Both the position numbers and the translations under genes were made by a program. A stretch of 21,437 nucleotides of DNA. Source: an uncultured Bacteroidota bacterium. Lineage in GTDB: Bacteria > Bacteroidota > Bacteroidia > Bacteroidales > P3. Positions 1 to 6,268 of the stretch are shown here, piece by piece. The stretch spans positions 1 to 21,437 of the forward strand of contig URCX01000014.1 of the NCBI GenBank assembly GCA_900546465.1, in the 5' to 3' direction. How positions within the stretch are numbered: position 1 is the stretch's first letter; each line of letters starts with the position of its first letter. Under the pieces are notes generated by a model that saw only the letters and a list, made by a program, of their open reading frames with translations, ran no database searches and had not been told where the DNA came from.

Positions 1-543
1 GGCGTGCGGACGGCAGACGTTGCGGCGGCTGACGGCTGCAGGGCCTGCTATTTCAGCTTTGTGGCCTTTGACGGCGCTGCGAACTGGGAGGCGGACACGG
101 TGGTGGCCCTGTTTCAGTTCAAAGTGGTCGGAGAGGACGGCGCATCGACGCTGCGCAGCCGGAATTTCCTGGTGTCCCGGGAGGACGGACGGGAAAGATA
201 TGCCGCGTCATCCGCCGACGCGGCGGTGGTGGTCAGCGACCAGTGCGTCGTGAAGTTCGACACCGGCGGCGGCAGCGTGCTGCCGCCCCAAACGGTCAGG
301 CGCGGACAGTGCCTGTCCGCGCCCGGTGCACCGCTGCGGGAGGGATACCGTTTTACCGGCTGGTATACGGACCAGGCGCTGACACAGCCCTGGGATATTT
401 CCACACCCGTTACGGCGAATATGACGCTGTATGCCGGATGGGAGGCGGAGACGGTCGCGGCGGGCACATCGCCCTGGTGGGCGCTGCTGGCATTGCCGGT
501 CCTGGCGGTGATGGCGCTGCGGGTGAAAAAATCCCGGAATTGA
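1..543 (+). CDS. Surface protein C-terminus with InlB-type repeat (5'-truncated by window)
   Basis: The reading frame is open from base 1, so the gene begins before the window and only its last 180 or so codons are visible. About 65 residues before the C-terminus (from VKFDTGGG to LYAGW) form a Listeria-Bacteroides InlB-type repeat (Flg_new family), recognised by the FDTGGG start, the GYRFTGWYTD centre and the YAGW end. A hydrophobic segment (WWALLALPVLAVMAL) and a basic tail (RVKKSRN) follow, which is a membrane anchor with the bulk of the protein outside. No LPXTG motif is seen. The gene is very GC-rich with G/C third positions, unlike everything to its right, so it is taken as host chromosome next to an integrated element. 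Its partner or ligand is unknown; such repeats usually occur in adhesins and large surface proteins. Confidence 0.8.
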   Translation, partial: GVRTADVAAADGCRACYFSFVAFDGAANWEADTVVALFQFKVVGEDGASTLRSRNFLVSREDGRERYAASSADAAVVVSDQCVVKFDTGGGSVLPPQTVRRGQCLSAPGAPLREGYRFTGWYTDQALTQPWDISTPVTANMTLYAGWEAETVAAGTSPWWALLALPVLAVMALRVKKSRN

Positions 544-603
544 AGAAAAGTAAAAGGGCAGACACATCAGGCAAAGCCCCATAAGGATGTTTTTTGCAGG
601 GAT

Positions 604-645
604 ACGGTGTAACCCCACAATCGGGGTTGCACCGTTTTCTCTTTT
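604..645 (+). terminator. Intrinsic terminator after the surface-protein gene
   Basis: A 13-base-pair stem (604-616 with 623-635, one U-G pair, 6-base loop) is followed by TTTTCTCTTTTT. The wobble pair is U-G in the plus transcript but A-C in the minus transcript, and the T-rich tract lies on the plus side, so it ends transcripts of the surface-protein gene 60 bases upstream. It may also shield that gene from the recombinase gene that ends at 646 on the other strand. Confidence 0.75.
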
Positions 646-2340
646 TCAGGCGGTAAGCCTGTATTCCTGCGGGTTTGCTTTGATTTTAGCCATAAGGCTT
701 TTGATTTCGTCCTCTGTGGGAATGTCAATCAGTCCGATTGCCGTGAAGTAGATGTCCACTTTCACATAGCAGTGACCGCTTGATTTGTCGTTGTTATGAA
801 CCTCAATCTTGCGGATCAGAGAGTTCACAAGGGTTGGTGTCAATTCTTCAAAGGATGTACTGCTTCGCAGAACCTTCAATAAGGTTTTTAAGTCAAGGCT
901 CGTCTGTTCAATGCAGGCGAGTTTCTTTTCGTCCTCTGCCACCTTATTGATAAGGGTGCGTTGCTCGTTCTCGTAATTGACCGACATTCTTGCATAGCGT
1001 TCGGCAGAGATGTTACCGAGGACTTGATCTTCATAGATGCGCTCTATCAGTTTGTCAAGGTCTTGAATACGCCGTTTTCCGCTTTCAATGGCAGTTCTAA
1101 GTTTAGAGGTTTCTGTCCGTTTAGATACAATGTCCTTTTGTGCCATTAGATACAGAAATACCGGCTCATAACACCTTACGAAGTCCGCTAAGCTGTTGAT
1201 TGCTTCAAGTACGATTTTTTCAAGCACAACATTACGGATAAAATGTATCTGACAACTTCCTCTGCCGCTTTTGTAGTTGGCGCAACGGTAATGCTCCTGA
1301 TTGGCGTTCAAACTCTTGGCAGCGCAGAAGTGGAGCTTTGAGCCGCAATCAGCGCAGAACACTTTGCCGGAGAACAGACTCGTCCTGCCCGTTGCTGTCG
1401 GACGGATACGATGCTCTCGAAGTTCCTGCACCCTTTTCCAAGTATCCTCGTCAATGATAGCAGGCTGGGTGTTCGGGATGATCTGCCACTCGTCCTTTGG
1501 CTTATACACGGTCTTGTGTACCTTGTAGCTGACTGTGGTGGTCATAAAGTTTACCGTACAGCCTGTATACTGCTGATTGACAAGAATGCCGGCGACTGTT
1601 TTCTGATCCCAAGCGTATGGGTCTGTGTACTGTTTTCTTGCCTTTCTGCCGAGCGAAGCATAATAGGCAGAGGGAATAAACACCTTTTCCTGTTCAAGCT
1701 GCCGAGCAATTTGCGACGGTCCCCGACCATCAAGGCACAGAGCATAGATTTTTCGTACAACTTCCGCTGCCGCTCCATCTACCAGCCATTCCTCTTTGTC
1801 CTGTGGGTTTCTGACATATCCAAATGGGACGGAGGAACTGACACGCTTGCCGTTTGCTGCCTTGTTCTTCCACACCGCACGGATTTTCTTACTTGTTTGA
1901 GCCGCATACCACTCATTGAAAATGTTGTTGAATGGCATCATCTCTGTGCCTGTTTCTTTCAGGGTATCAACATTTTCCTGAATGGCGATGAACCTTACGC
2001 CCAGCGTTGGGTACTTGATTTCAAGGTAGTTACCCACATCGAGATAGTTCCTGCCAAAGCGACTCAAATCCTTTACGATAATGGTGTCTACCGCGCCCTG
2101 CTCCACCAAGTTCTCCATTTGAATAAAACTCGGTCGGTCGAAGGTCGTACCCGAAAATCCGTCATCCGTGAAAAATTGCGGATTCGGGAAATTATTCCGC
2201 TGAGCGTATGCAAGTAAAATCTCCTTTTGGTTCGATATAGAGTTGCTCTCGCCTTCACGCCCGTCATCTTGCGAAAGGCGGCAGTAAAGAGCCGTAATTT
2301 TGGCTTCGTTTTGCCCTTTAATATAGTTTGCTGTTGCCAT
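646..2340 (-). CDS. Large serine recombinase (TnpX/TndX type)
   Basis: Site-specific recombinase that would excise and integrate the element through a phosphoserine intermediate. Residues 14-150 are the resolvase catalytic domain: the nucleophile is Ser23 in YCRLS, and SRFGRNY and the GTEMMPFNNIFNEWYAAQTSKK-type helix are conserved family features. A recombinase DNA-binding domain follows (about 160-290, with VPFGY), then a zinc ribbon with Cys329, Cys332, Cys353 and Cys363, then a coiled-coil region (about 400-470) and C-terminal tail. At 564 residues it is a little shorter than TnpX/TndX. The start at 2340 is preferred because AAGGAG lies 8 bases upstream; an in-frame ATG at 2346 is too close to it and the longer frame to 2370 has no site. 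It lies at the edge of the AT-rich DNA, about 100 bases from the host gene, the usual place for such a gene. Confidence 0.93.
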   Translation of the reverse strand: MATANYIKGQNEAKITALYCRLSQDDGREGESNSISNQKEILLAYAQRNNFPNPQFFTDDGFSGTTFDRPSFIQMENLVEQGAVDTIIVKDLSRFGRNYLDVGNYLEIKYPTLGVRFIAIQENVDTLKETGTEMMPFNNIFNEWYAAQTSKKIRAVWKNKAANGKRVSSSVPFGYVRNPQDKEEWLVDGAAAEVVRKIYALCLDGRGPSQIARQLEQEKVFIPSAYYASLGRKARKQYTDPYAWDQKTVAGILVNQQYTGCTVNFMTTTVSYKVHKTVYKPKDEWQIIPNTQPAIIDEDTWKRVQELREHRIRPTATGRTSLFSGKVFCADCGSKLHFCAAKSLNANQEHYRCANYKSGRGSCQIHFIRNVVLEKIVLEAINSLADFVRCYEPVFLYLMAQKDIVSKRTETSKLRTAIESGKRRIQDLDKLIERIYEDQVLGNISAERYARMSVNYENEQRTLINKVAEDEKKLACIEQTSLDLKTLLKVLRSSTSFEELTPTLVNSLIRKIEVHNNDKSSGHCYVKVDIYFTAIGLIDIPTEDEIKSLMAKIKANPQEYRLTA

Positions 2341-2388
2341 TGTCATATCTCCTTTCCGACAACCGGGCATTGCAAAGGCACGATTATC

Positions 2389-2607
2389 TTACCGTGCCTC
2401 TGCGCTTTCTGCAATTATGCGATTTTCAAGCAAGTCCTCTGAAAGTATCAGGTCACGGAATTGCTGCAATACGCACAGGTTGCCTTCGGGATTAAAATGG
2501 GTGGAAACTTCATATATCGTTCCGCCGATTTTCATTTTGAAATCGCTGTCGCAGAAGCCAGAGGAAAATTCAATGGCTGGGCTGCTCTTCTGCGAAGTAT
2601 TCTCCAT
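2389..2607 (-). CDS. TnpW-like transposon-encoded protein
   Basis: A 72-residue protein with the GTIYEVSTHFNPEG core followed by an LQQFRDLIL helix, the pattern of the TnpW family found next to TnpX-type recombinases. Its molecular role is not established; it may assist or regulate recombination. It starts one base inside the stop of the gene before it (TAATG), with AAGGAGG 7 bases upstream, so the two genes are translationally coupled. The recombinase gene begins 48 bases further on, and the three genes probably share one transcript. Recognition is by motif pattern only. Confidence 0.72.
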   Translation of the reverse strand: MENTSQKSSPAIEFSSGFCDSDFKMKIGGTIYEVSTHFNPEGNLCVLQQFRDLILSEDLLENRIIAESAEAR

Positions 2608-3161
2608 TAACGCCCCTCCTTGCTTCTTTCGATGACAAGGTAATCATAGCCGAGATTCTGACACTTGTCGCATTTTTCTTTGACTCTCACAAACGGATCA
2701 AGGCGCTTCACAATGAAGTTTGGATTGTTCTTATAGTCCTCCAAGCATTTTACGCATAGACAACGAATATCCGAGAGACTGCGATAAGGCTTATCCACCC
2801 AAAGTCCCATTGCCTTTTTGATACCGATATTGATCTTTTTCATATAATGCTCGTCGTCGATTTTGCCGATATACTCAATGAAATCGGATTGATTGACGGT
2901 TTTCAGTTGTTCGAGCATCACCATAGACGGTTCTTTCAATCCGAATCGGTCGCCTAAAATGATGTGGGACGGTAAATACTGCTTTTTGATAATGGAGGTC
3001 ATTGCGGCAATTATTGTTGTGCTGCTTGCCGTATTACCCTCATCACACTGTACGACCAAAGCAGGACGCACACCGTTTTGGATTGACCCACCGTTATTGC
3101 CGAAATCGTAAAGATAGATTTCTCCACGCTGAACCTTGCCGTTTATGTTCTTGTTTTCCAT
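2607..3161 (-). CDS. MazF/PemK-like protein with Cys-rich C-terminus
   Basis: Residues 10-120 look like a MazF/PemK (CcdB-like) fold: QRGEIYLYDFG, then NGVRPALVVQ, NTASSTTIIAAMTS and PSMVMLEQLKTV, which match the successive core strands of mRNA-interferase toxins. The C-terminal third (130-184) is not part of classical MazF; it carries Cys134, Cys136, Cys139, Cys164 and Cys167, a possible metal-binding add-on. No antitoxin gene is next to it: the gene upstream is a sigma-like protein and the one downstream is TnpW-like. It may therefore be a regulator derived from a toxin, or be neutralised by a partner elsewhere. Start supported by AGAGG 9 bases upstream. Confidence 0.75.
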   Translation of the reverse strand: MENKNINGKVQRGEIYLYDFGNNGGSIQNGVRPALVVQCDEGNTASSTTIIAAMTSIIKKQYLPSHIILGDRFGLKEPSMVMLEQLKTVNQSDFIEYIGKIDDEHYMKKINIGIKKAMGLWVDKPYRSLSDIRCLCVKCLEDYKNNPNFIVKRLDPFVRVKEKCDKCQNLGYDYLVIERSKEGR

Positions 3162-3220
3162 AATGTATAACCTCTCATATTTTTATTTTTGAAAGGTGTT
3201 CCTGTCCGGATCAGAAATAA

Positions 3221-3246
3221 CCCCTTCACTTACTCCGAATAAGGGG
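3221..3246 (-). terminator. Weak hairpin at end of sigma-like gene
   Basis: CCCCTT (3221-3226) and AAGGGG (3241-3246) can pair around a 14-base loop at the stop codon of the sigma-like gene, followed on the minus strand by TTATTTC. The large loop and the poor T-tract make it at most a partial terminator or attenuator before the MazF-like gene. Confidence 0.3.
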
Positions 3247-3814
3247 TGTCTTTTGGCAGGGTGTTTTTCAAAAATTTTTTCATCTTTTTGATTGCGGCAT
3301 CGTATGACTCCTGAACCGTGTTCTTTGCTTTACCTTCCGAAGCGGCAATTTTGGCAAAAGACTTTTTCCCGAAAATGTGCTGTTTCACACGGCTTTGTTG
3401 AATGGGGGTCAGCAGCGCAAACGCTTTTCCCACAAGCCGCTGCGGAAAGCACTCCCGAAACAGCGCTTCTGTAAAATCGGGGACACAGCATTCAATGTTG
3501 TAGCGCTCGGTCATGCCATCCTCAAAGCCGTAGCAGTCATCTTTCTGCATCCGCTTAGAAAACTTGTCCTCGTTGCGCTTAAAGTCTGCGATGACCTCGC
3601 CAGCAGCTTTGCTGAGAAGTAGAAACGGGCAATAGTGCTCCGCAACAGGCGCATAGCGTTCCATAATCTGCGCATAACTGAGATCGGTGACAATGGCATA
3701 CTTTTCGATGCCTGTGTAGCCGGGATACTCGTAGCCCAGCTTGATAATCTTGCAATGCGCCTTAAAATCCTCTGTCAATGCGTCGATGTCGATATTGATT
3801 GTGTTGTTCGTCAT
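3230..3814 (-). CDS. Sigma-70 region-4-like regulator of the element
   Basis: A 194-residue protein whose C-terminal part (about 132-183) is a sigma-70 region 4-like helix-turn-helix: the helix AFALLTPIQQSRVKQHIF, then SFAKIAASEGKAKNTVQES and a basic KKMKKFLKN helix. The N-terminal 120 residues are not recognised and hold no clear region 2, so it is more likely an accessory regulator of the kind common in Firmicute integrative elements than a full sigma factor. Start at 3814 fits AAGGAG 9 bases upstream. It is the first gene of the stretch sigma-like, MazF-like, TnpW-like, recombinase, and comes after a 600-base hairpin-rich non-coding stretch. Confidence 0.72.
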   Translation of the reverse strand: MTNNTINIDIDALTEDFKAHCKIIKLGYEYPGYTGIEKYAIVTDLSYAQIMERYAPVAEHYCPFLLLSKAAGEVIADFKRNEDKFSKRMQKDDCYGFEDGMTERYNIECCVPDFTEALFRECFPQRLVGKAFALLTPIQQSRVKQHIFGKKSFAKIAASEGKAKNTVQESYDAAIKKMKKFLKNTLPKDTPYSE

Positions 3815-3926
3815 TTTTGTGTTCTCCTTGAAATTCGGATTTTTTTAATAAAGTCAAATTAAAAATTTCATTCCGAAAATCAGGGATAACGGGAAACGGC
3901 GCTTTGCCACCGGAATAGGGACATAA

Positions 3927-3952
3927 CTTTCTCCTTCCTGCTCAGGAGAAAG
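3927..3952. repeat. Perfect 9-bp inverted repeat
   Basis: CTTTCTCCT (3927-3935) and AGGAGAAAG (3944-3952) pair perfectly around an 8-base loop. No T-tract follows on either strand, so it is not a classic terminator. It lies about 110 bases upstream of the start of the sigma-like gene and may be an operator or an RNA leader hairpin. Confidence 0.5.
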
Positions 3953-3963
3953 CGAAAAAGGTA

Positions 3964-4014
3964 CAAAAAAAGCCGCTGTAGCTTTCAAGTCAATGCTTGA
4001 TGGCTACAACGGCT
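3964..4014 (-). terminator. Intrinsic terminator 2 (minus strand)
   Basis: A 12-base-pair stem (3971-3982 with 4003-4014, one mismatch) extended by CAAG/CTTG (3986-3989/3996-3999) is followed on the minus strand by seven T residues (A-run at 3964-3970). This is a strong rho-independent terminator for leftward transcripts coming from the regulator gene at 4421-5020. Confidence 0.75.
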
Positions 4015-4131
4015 TCTTCTTTCAGCTCGTCCTATTCAATTCGCTTCGCCTAAGCTGCTTATAACTTGGTGAAAAATGCGATCTCATTTTTAGAAAACAT
4101 CTTTCACGGCTGCTGTCGGCAAACAGGCAAT

Positions 4132-4168
4132 AAAAAAGCAGCTACGAACCTTTGAGGCTGTAACTGCT
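4132..4168 (-). terminator. Intrinsic terminator 1 (minus strand)
   Basis: A roughly 9-base-pair stem (4137-4145 with 4160-4168, one mismatch) with an inner CCT/AGG pairing is followed on the minus strand by six T residues (4132-4137). Together with the hairpin at 3964-4014 it forms a tandem pair with similar stems (GTTGTAGC against GTTACAGC), 250 to 450 bases after the regulator gene. Confidence 0.65.
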
Positions 4169-4388
4169 TCGTATGACCTTTTCATTTGCCTGCCCGATCG
4201 GATTGCTGAGAGAGTATGGTGGGCAGAAAATTTTAGGCAAGTAAATTGCTCGCACTTTTTGACAATGCCATTATAACACGGCAGTTTTTCCGTGTCATCG
4301 GCGTATCTGTGCCACTTTCTCGCCATTTTTCTGCCACGCCCCAAAGATGGCTGCAATCCGTCAGCATAAACAGTATAGCAGAGGCAAA

Positions 4389-4455
4389 GTCGGACTTTCA
4401 GTAGGAAATCGGTCGGATTTTCATCGGACTTTCGTCGGACAAAGGTCGGACTTTT
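4389..4455. repeat. Phased 11-base tandem repeats
   Basis: Five copies of an 11-base unit close to GTCGGACTTTC begin at 4389, 4412, 4423, 4434 and 4445. The last four are head to tail at exactly 11 bases, about one helical turn, and the first is two steps (23 bases) away. They cover the last codons and the stop of the regulator gene at 4421-5020. Such phased short repeats often bind proteins cooperatively (iteron or arm-type sites), but no binding protein can be named. Confidence 0.6.
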
Positions 4456-5020
4456 CTGTGCCGGTAAAAAATTCAGGGATCTCGCTCTCATCACCTTCCA
4501 CATCAAAAATGCCACGAAATACAGGGATCGCATAACCCCATAGAGCTATTCCAAGCAACATAACCGCCTCCTTCTTTCGGTCATAAAAGGTGCTGCGTTC
4601 TAAATTAAGTATCTCCAGCAGCTCACTTTCAGTATAGCGGAAAGCGGTCAGATAACTCTTGGAGAGTATCTCGTGGTAAAGTCGTCCGTTATTGTAATAG
4701 TCATAGACCTTACTCATCGCCTTGTCAATGAGGTCAATCATCCACTTATTTTCAAACAGGTTGCACACACGGCGTTCAAACTCGCTGCGTTCTATATCGG
4801 GCGCAAACTCCTCCAAATAGACCAAGGCATCCGTCAAATCGTCGCCGTAGTAATAGATTTCCTCATTTACGCAGTTACAGTCTGAAAGCGTCGCCCAAAC
4901 CACATCACGGTAAATGCTCAAAAGCAGCTTTGTTTTATGGAATATGTCGTCCTGCGCCAAGCCCAACTGCTCGTACATCTTTGCGATATTTTTTACTGCT
5001 TTTGTATTGTTTCTCCCCAT
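4421..5020 (-). CDS. Small HTH (sigma/ArpU-like) regulator
   Basis: A 199-residue, largely helical and acidic protein. Residues 129-162 (YTESELLEILNLERSTFYDRK and following) form a helix-turn-helix like that of sigma-70 region 4 or phage late regulators of the ArpU/RinA type; the rest is not recognised. The start at 5020 has AAGGAG 5 bases upstream. It is transcribed from a good promoter at 5164-5192 that contains a palindromic operator, so it is probably repressed by the HTH protein encoded divergently at 5248. Its C-terminal tail is encoded by the phased 11-base repeats. It could be a replication or activation regulator of the mobile element. Confidence 0.6.
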   Translation of the reverse strand: MGRNNTKAVKNIAKMYEQLGLAQDDIFHKTKLLLSIYRDVVWATLSDCNCVNEEIYYYGDDLTDALVYLEEFAPDIERSEFERRVCNLFENKWMIDLIDKAMSKVYDYYNNGRLYHEILSKSYLTAFRYTESELLEILNLERSTFYDRKKEAVMLLGIALWGYAIPVFRGIFDVEGDESEIPEFFTGTEKSDLCPTKVR

Positions 5021-5106
5021 TGCTGCTCCTTTTCCGTATGAACGGGCATACTAATCACGATTGTGTATATTCGACACCTAAAAATTGCAGTATCTTTCCG
5101 AAACCC

Positions 5107-5135
5107 CTTGACAAGACACGCAAGTTCGAGTAATA
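5107..5135 (+). promoter_or_regulatory. Rightward sigma-A promoter for HTH repressor operon
   Basis: TTGACA (5107-5112) and TAATAT (5130-5135) are separated by 17 bases, a near-consensus vegetative promoter. The start point, near 5142, falls inside operator 1, which suggests that the HTH gene at 5248 represses itself. Confidence 0.8.
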
Positions 5136-5139
5136 TAAA

Positions 5140-5156
5140 TACGCAGTCTAATTGCG
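5140..5156. promoter_or_regulatory. Operator 1, imperfect palindrome
   Basis: ACGCAGTCTAATTGCGT has arms ACGCA and TGCGT around 7 bases. It matches operator 2 in length and arms and lies 29 bases away centre to centre. It covers the start point of the rightward promoter and lies at the start point of the leftward one. Confidence 0.7.
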
Positions 5157-5163
5157 TGTTTAT

Positions 5164-5192
5164 ATTATACGCAGTTTATCTGCGTTTGTCAA
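5164..5192 (-). promoter_or_regulatory. Leftward sigma-A promoter for the 4421-5020 regulator
   Basis: Read on the minus strand, TTGACA (5192-5187) and TATAAT (5169-5164) are separated by 17 bases: both boxes are full consensus. Operator 2 fills the spacer, so a bound repressor would block RNA polymerase. The transcript begins near 5157, about 137 bases before the start codon at 5020. Confidence 0.85.
5169..5185. promoter_or_regulatory. Operator 2, perfect palindrome
   Basis: ACGCAGTTTATCTGCGT has perfect 6-base arms around TTTAT. It sits between the -35 and -10 boxes of the leftward promoter. With operator 1 it forms a two-site switch typical of phage-like and integrative-element repressors; the likely binder is the HTH protein encoded at 5248. 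Confidence 0.78.
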
Positions 5193-5247
5193 CAGATAAT
5201 AGCAATTTAATTTCTAACATATTTTGAACACTACGGAGGACGGTACA

Positions 5248-5655
5248 ATGAGGTTTTGCGAGAAATTAAAAGAAGCCCGCACAAAGGCAGGCTTGAAGCA
5301 GGAGGAACTGGCGAAGGCTCTTGGGGTTTCCCTCAGAACGATCACCAACTATGAATCCGGCGAGTGCTATCCGAGAAAGCGAGACATCTATCACAAGCTG
5401 GCAGAGCTGTTTCATACTGAAGAAAACTACTTTCTGAATGAGGACGAGGAGTTTCTTCTTTCTGCCGCAGAGAAGTACGGTGCGAAGGGTGCAAAGCAGG
5501 CGCAGGCGCTGGTAGATGAGGTAAGCGGTCTTTTTGCCGGCGGTAATATTGCCGATGAGGATTTGGATGTGATGATGAAGGCTTTGCAGGATGCGTATTG
5601 GATCGCCAAAGAGAAGAATAAGAAGTTCACGCCCAAGAAATACCGCAAGGACTGA
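5248..5655 (+). CDS. XRE/Cro-CI family repressor
   Basis: A 135-residue protein with a clear N-terminal helix-turn-helix (residues 2-60): FCEKLKEARTKAGLKQEELA, GVSLRTITNYESG and a third helix ending in AELF. The C-terminal half is helical and of unknown role, probably dimerisation. An earlier TTG at 5224 is in frame, but GGAGG lies 8 bases before the ATG at 5248, which is chosen. It follows a divergent promoter region with two palindromic operators and precedes an ImmA/IrrE-type peptidase gene by 78 bases. In ICEBs1 and related elements this pairing forms a switch: the repressor holds the element silent and the peptidase cleaves the repressor on induction. That role is inferred from context here. 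Confidence 0.85.
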   Translation: MRFCEKLKEARTKAGLKQEELAKALGVSLRTITNYESGECYPRKRDIYHKLAELFHTEENYFLNEDEEFLLSAAEKYGAKGAKQAQALVDEVSGLFAGGNIADEDLDVMMKALQDAYWIAKEKNKKFTPKKYRKD

Positions 5656-5733
5656 TTTCATAGTGTCCGTTTAATGGGACATATCTTATGTTAGAATAGA
5701 ATTGCTGAAATAGGCAGAAGGGGGTGTTCGCTC

Positions 5734-6249
5734 TTGGATATTCAGACTTTGGAGATTGTACAGACAGCAAATAGGCTGGTCGATACGCTCGGCACGAGAG
5801 ATCCGCACAGGATCGCCCGTGAGCTTGGCATCGAAGTTGTCCCCGTAGATTTCAAGCGGCAGCGTGGAGCCTATAAGGTTCTGATGCGTAACCGATTTAT
5901 CTTCATTAAAAATGATCTGCATCCGGTGATGGAAAGCATCGTTATGCTCCACGAGATCGGACACGATGTTCTGCACCGAAAGGAAGCCGTGAAAGCGGGC
6001 GGCTTCAAAGAGTTCAATATCTTCAATATGCAGGAAAGCCGAATGGAATACGAAGCGAATGTGTTTGCTTCTCAGGTATCCTTGGACGATGAGGAAATCC
6101 TCGAATATATCCGTTACGGCTATGATATACAGCAGATTGCCAGTGCAATGCACTCGGACACAAATCTTGTTGCGCTGAAAACGGATGCACTGATTGCTCA
6201 GGGTTATTGCCTGCACCATCAGGAGTATGAAAACAGATTTTTGAAATAG
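5734..6249 (+). CDS. ImmA/IrrE-type metallopeptidase
   Basis: A 171-residue zinc peptidase of the ImmA/IrrE (M78) family. The HExxH motif is HEIGH at 73-77, with the third ligand region MEYEANVFA at 104-112, and the N-terminal RIARELGIEVV segment is typical. Translation probably begins at TTG 5734, with AAGGGGGTG about 7 bases upstream. The expected substrate is the HTH repressor encoded just before it, whose cleavage would release both divergent promoters. A weak extended -10 (TGTTAGAAT near 5689) and a small TGTCC/GGACA hairpin (5664-5681) occupy the 78-base gap between the two genes. Confidence 0.88.
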   Translation: MDIQTLEIVQTANRLVDTLGTRDPHRIARELGIEVVPVDFKRQRGAYKVLMRNRFIFIKNDLHPVMESIVMLHEIGHDVLHRKEAVKAGGFKEFNIFNMQESRMEYEANVFASQVSLDDEEILEYIRYGYDIQQIASAMHSDTNLVALKTDALIAQGYCLHHQEYENRFLK

Positions 6250-6268
6250 GAAAACGGAGGGTGCTACA

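Larger units (their letters stand above)
3815..4420. other. Non-coding stretch with clustered hairpins
   Basis: No convincing gene is seen in these 606 bases. They hold four inverted repeats: 3927-3952, 3971-4014, 4072-4091 and 4137-4168. Two of these look like minus-strand terminators and are listed separately. The pair 4072-4078/4085-4091 (AAAAATG and CATTTTT, 6-base loop) is AU-rich. The stretch lies after one regulator gene and before the next, all on the minus strand, so it could be a termination and attenuation zone or host a small RNA. Confidence 0.55.

Noticed and set aside
1411..2217. 268-codon open frame on the plus strand
   Set aside because: Lies fully antisense to the recombinase, with no family resemblance; it mirrors the codon pattern of the real gene.
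4389..4455. Short repeats considered as a CRISPR array
   Set aside because: Units are 11 bases and head to tail without spacers, and no cas genes are present.
4090..4533. 147-codon open frame on the minus strand
   Set aside because: It overlaps the better supported regulator gene, runs through the phased repeats and a terminator hairpin, has no ribosome site and an implausible composition.
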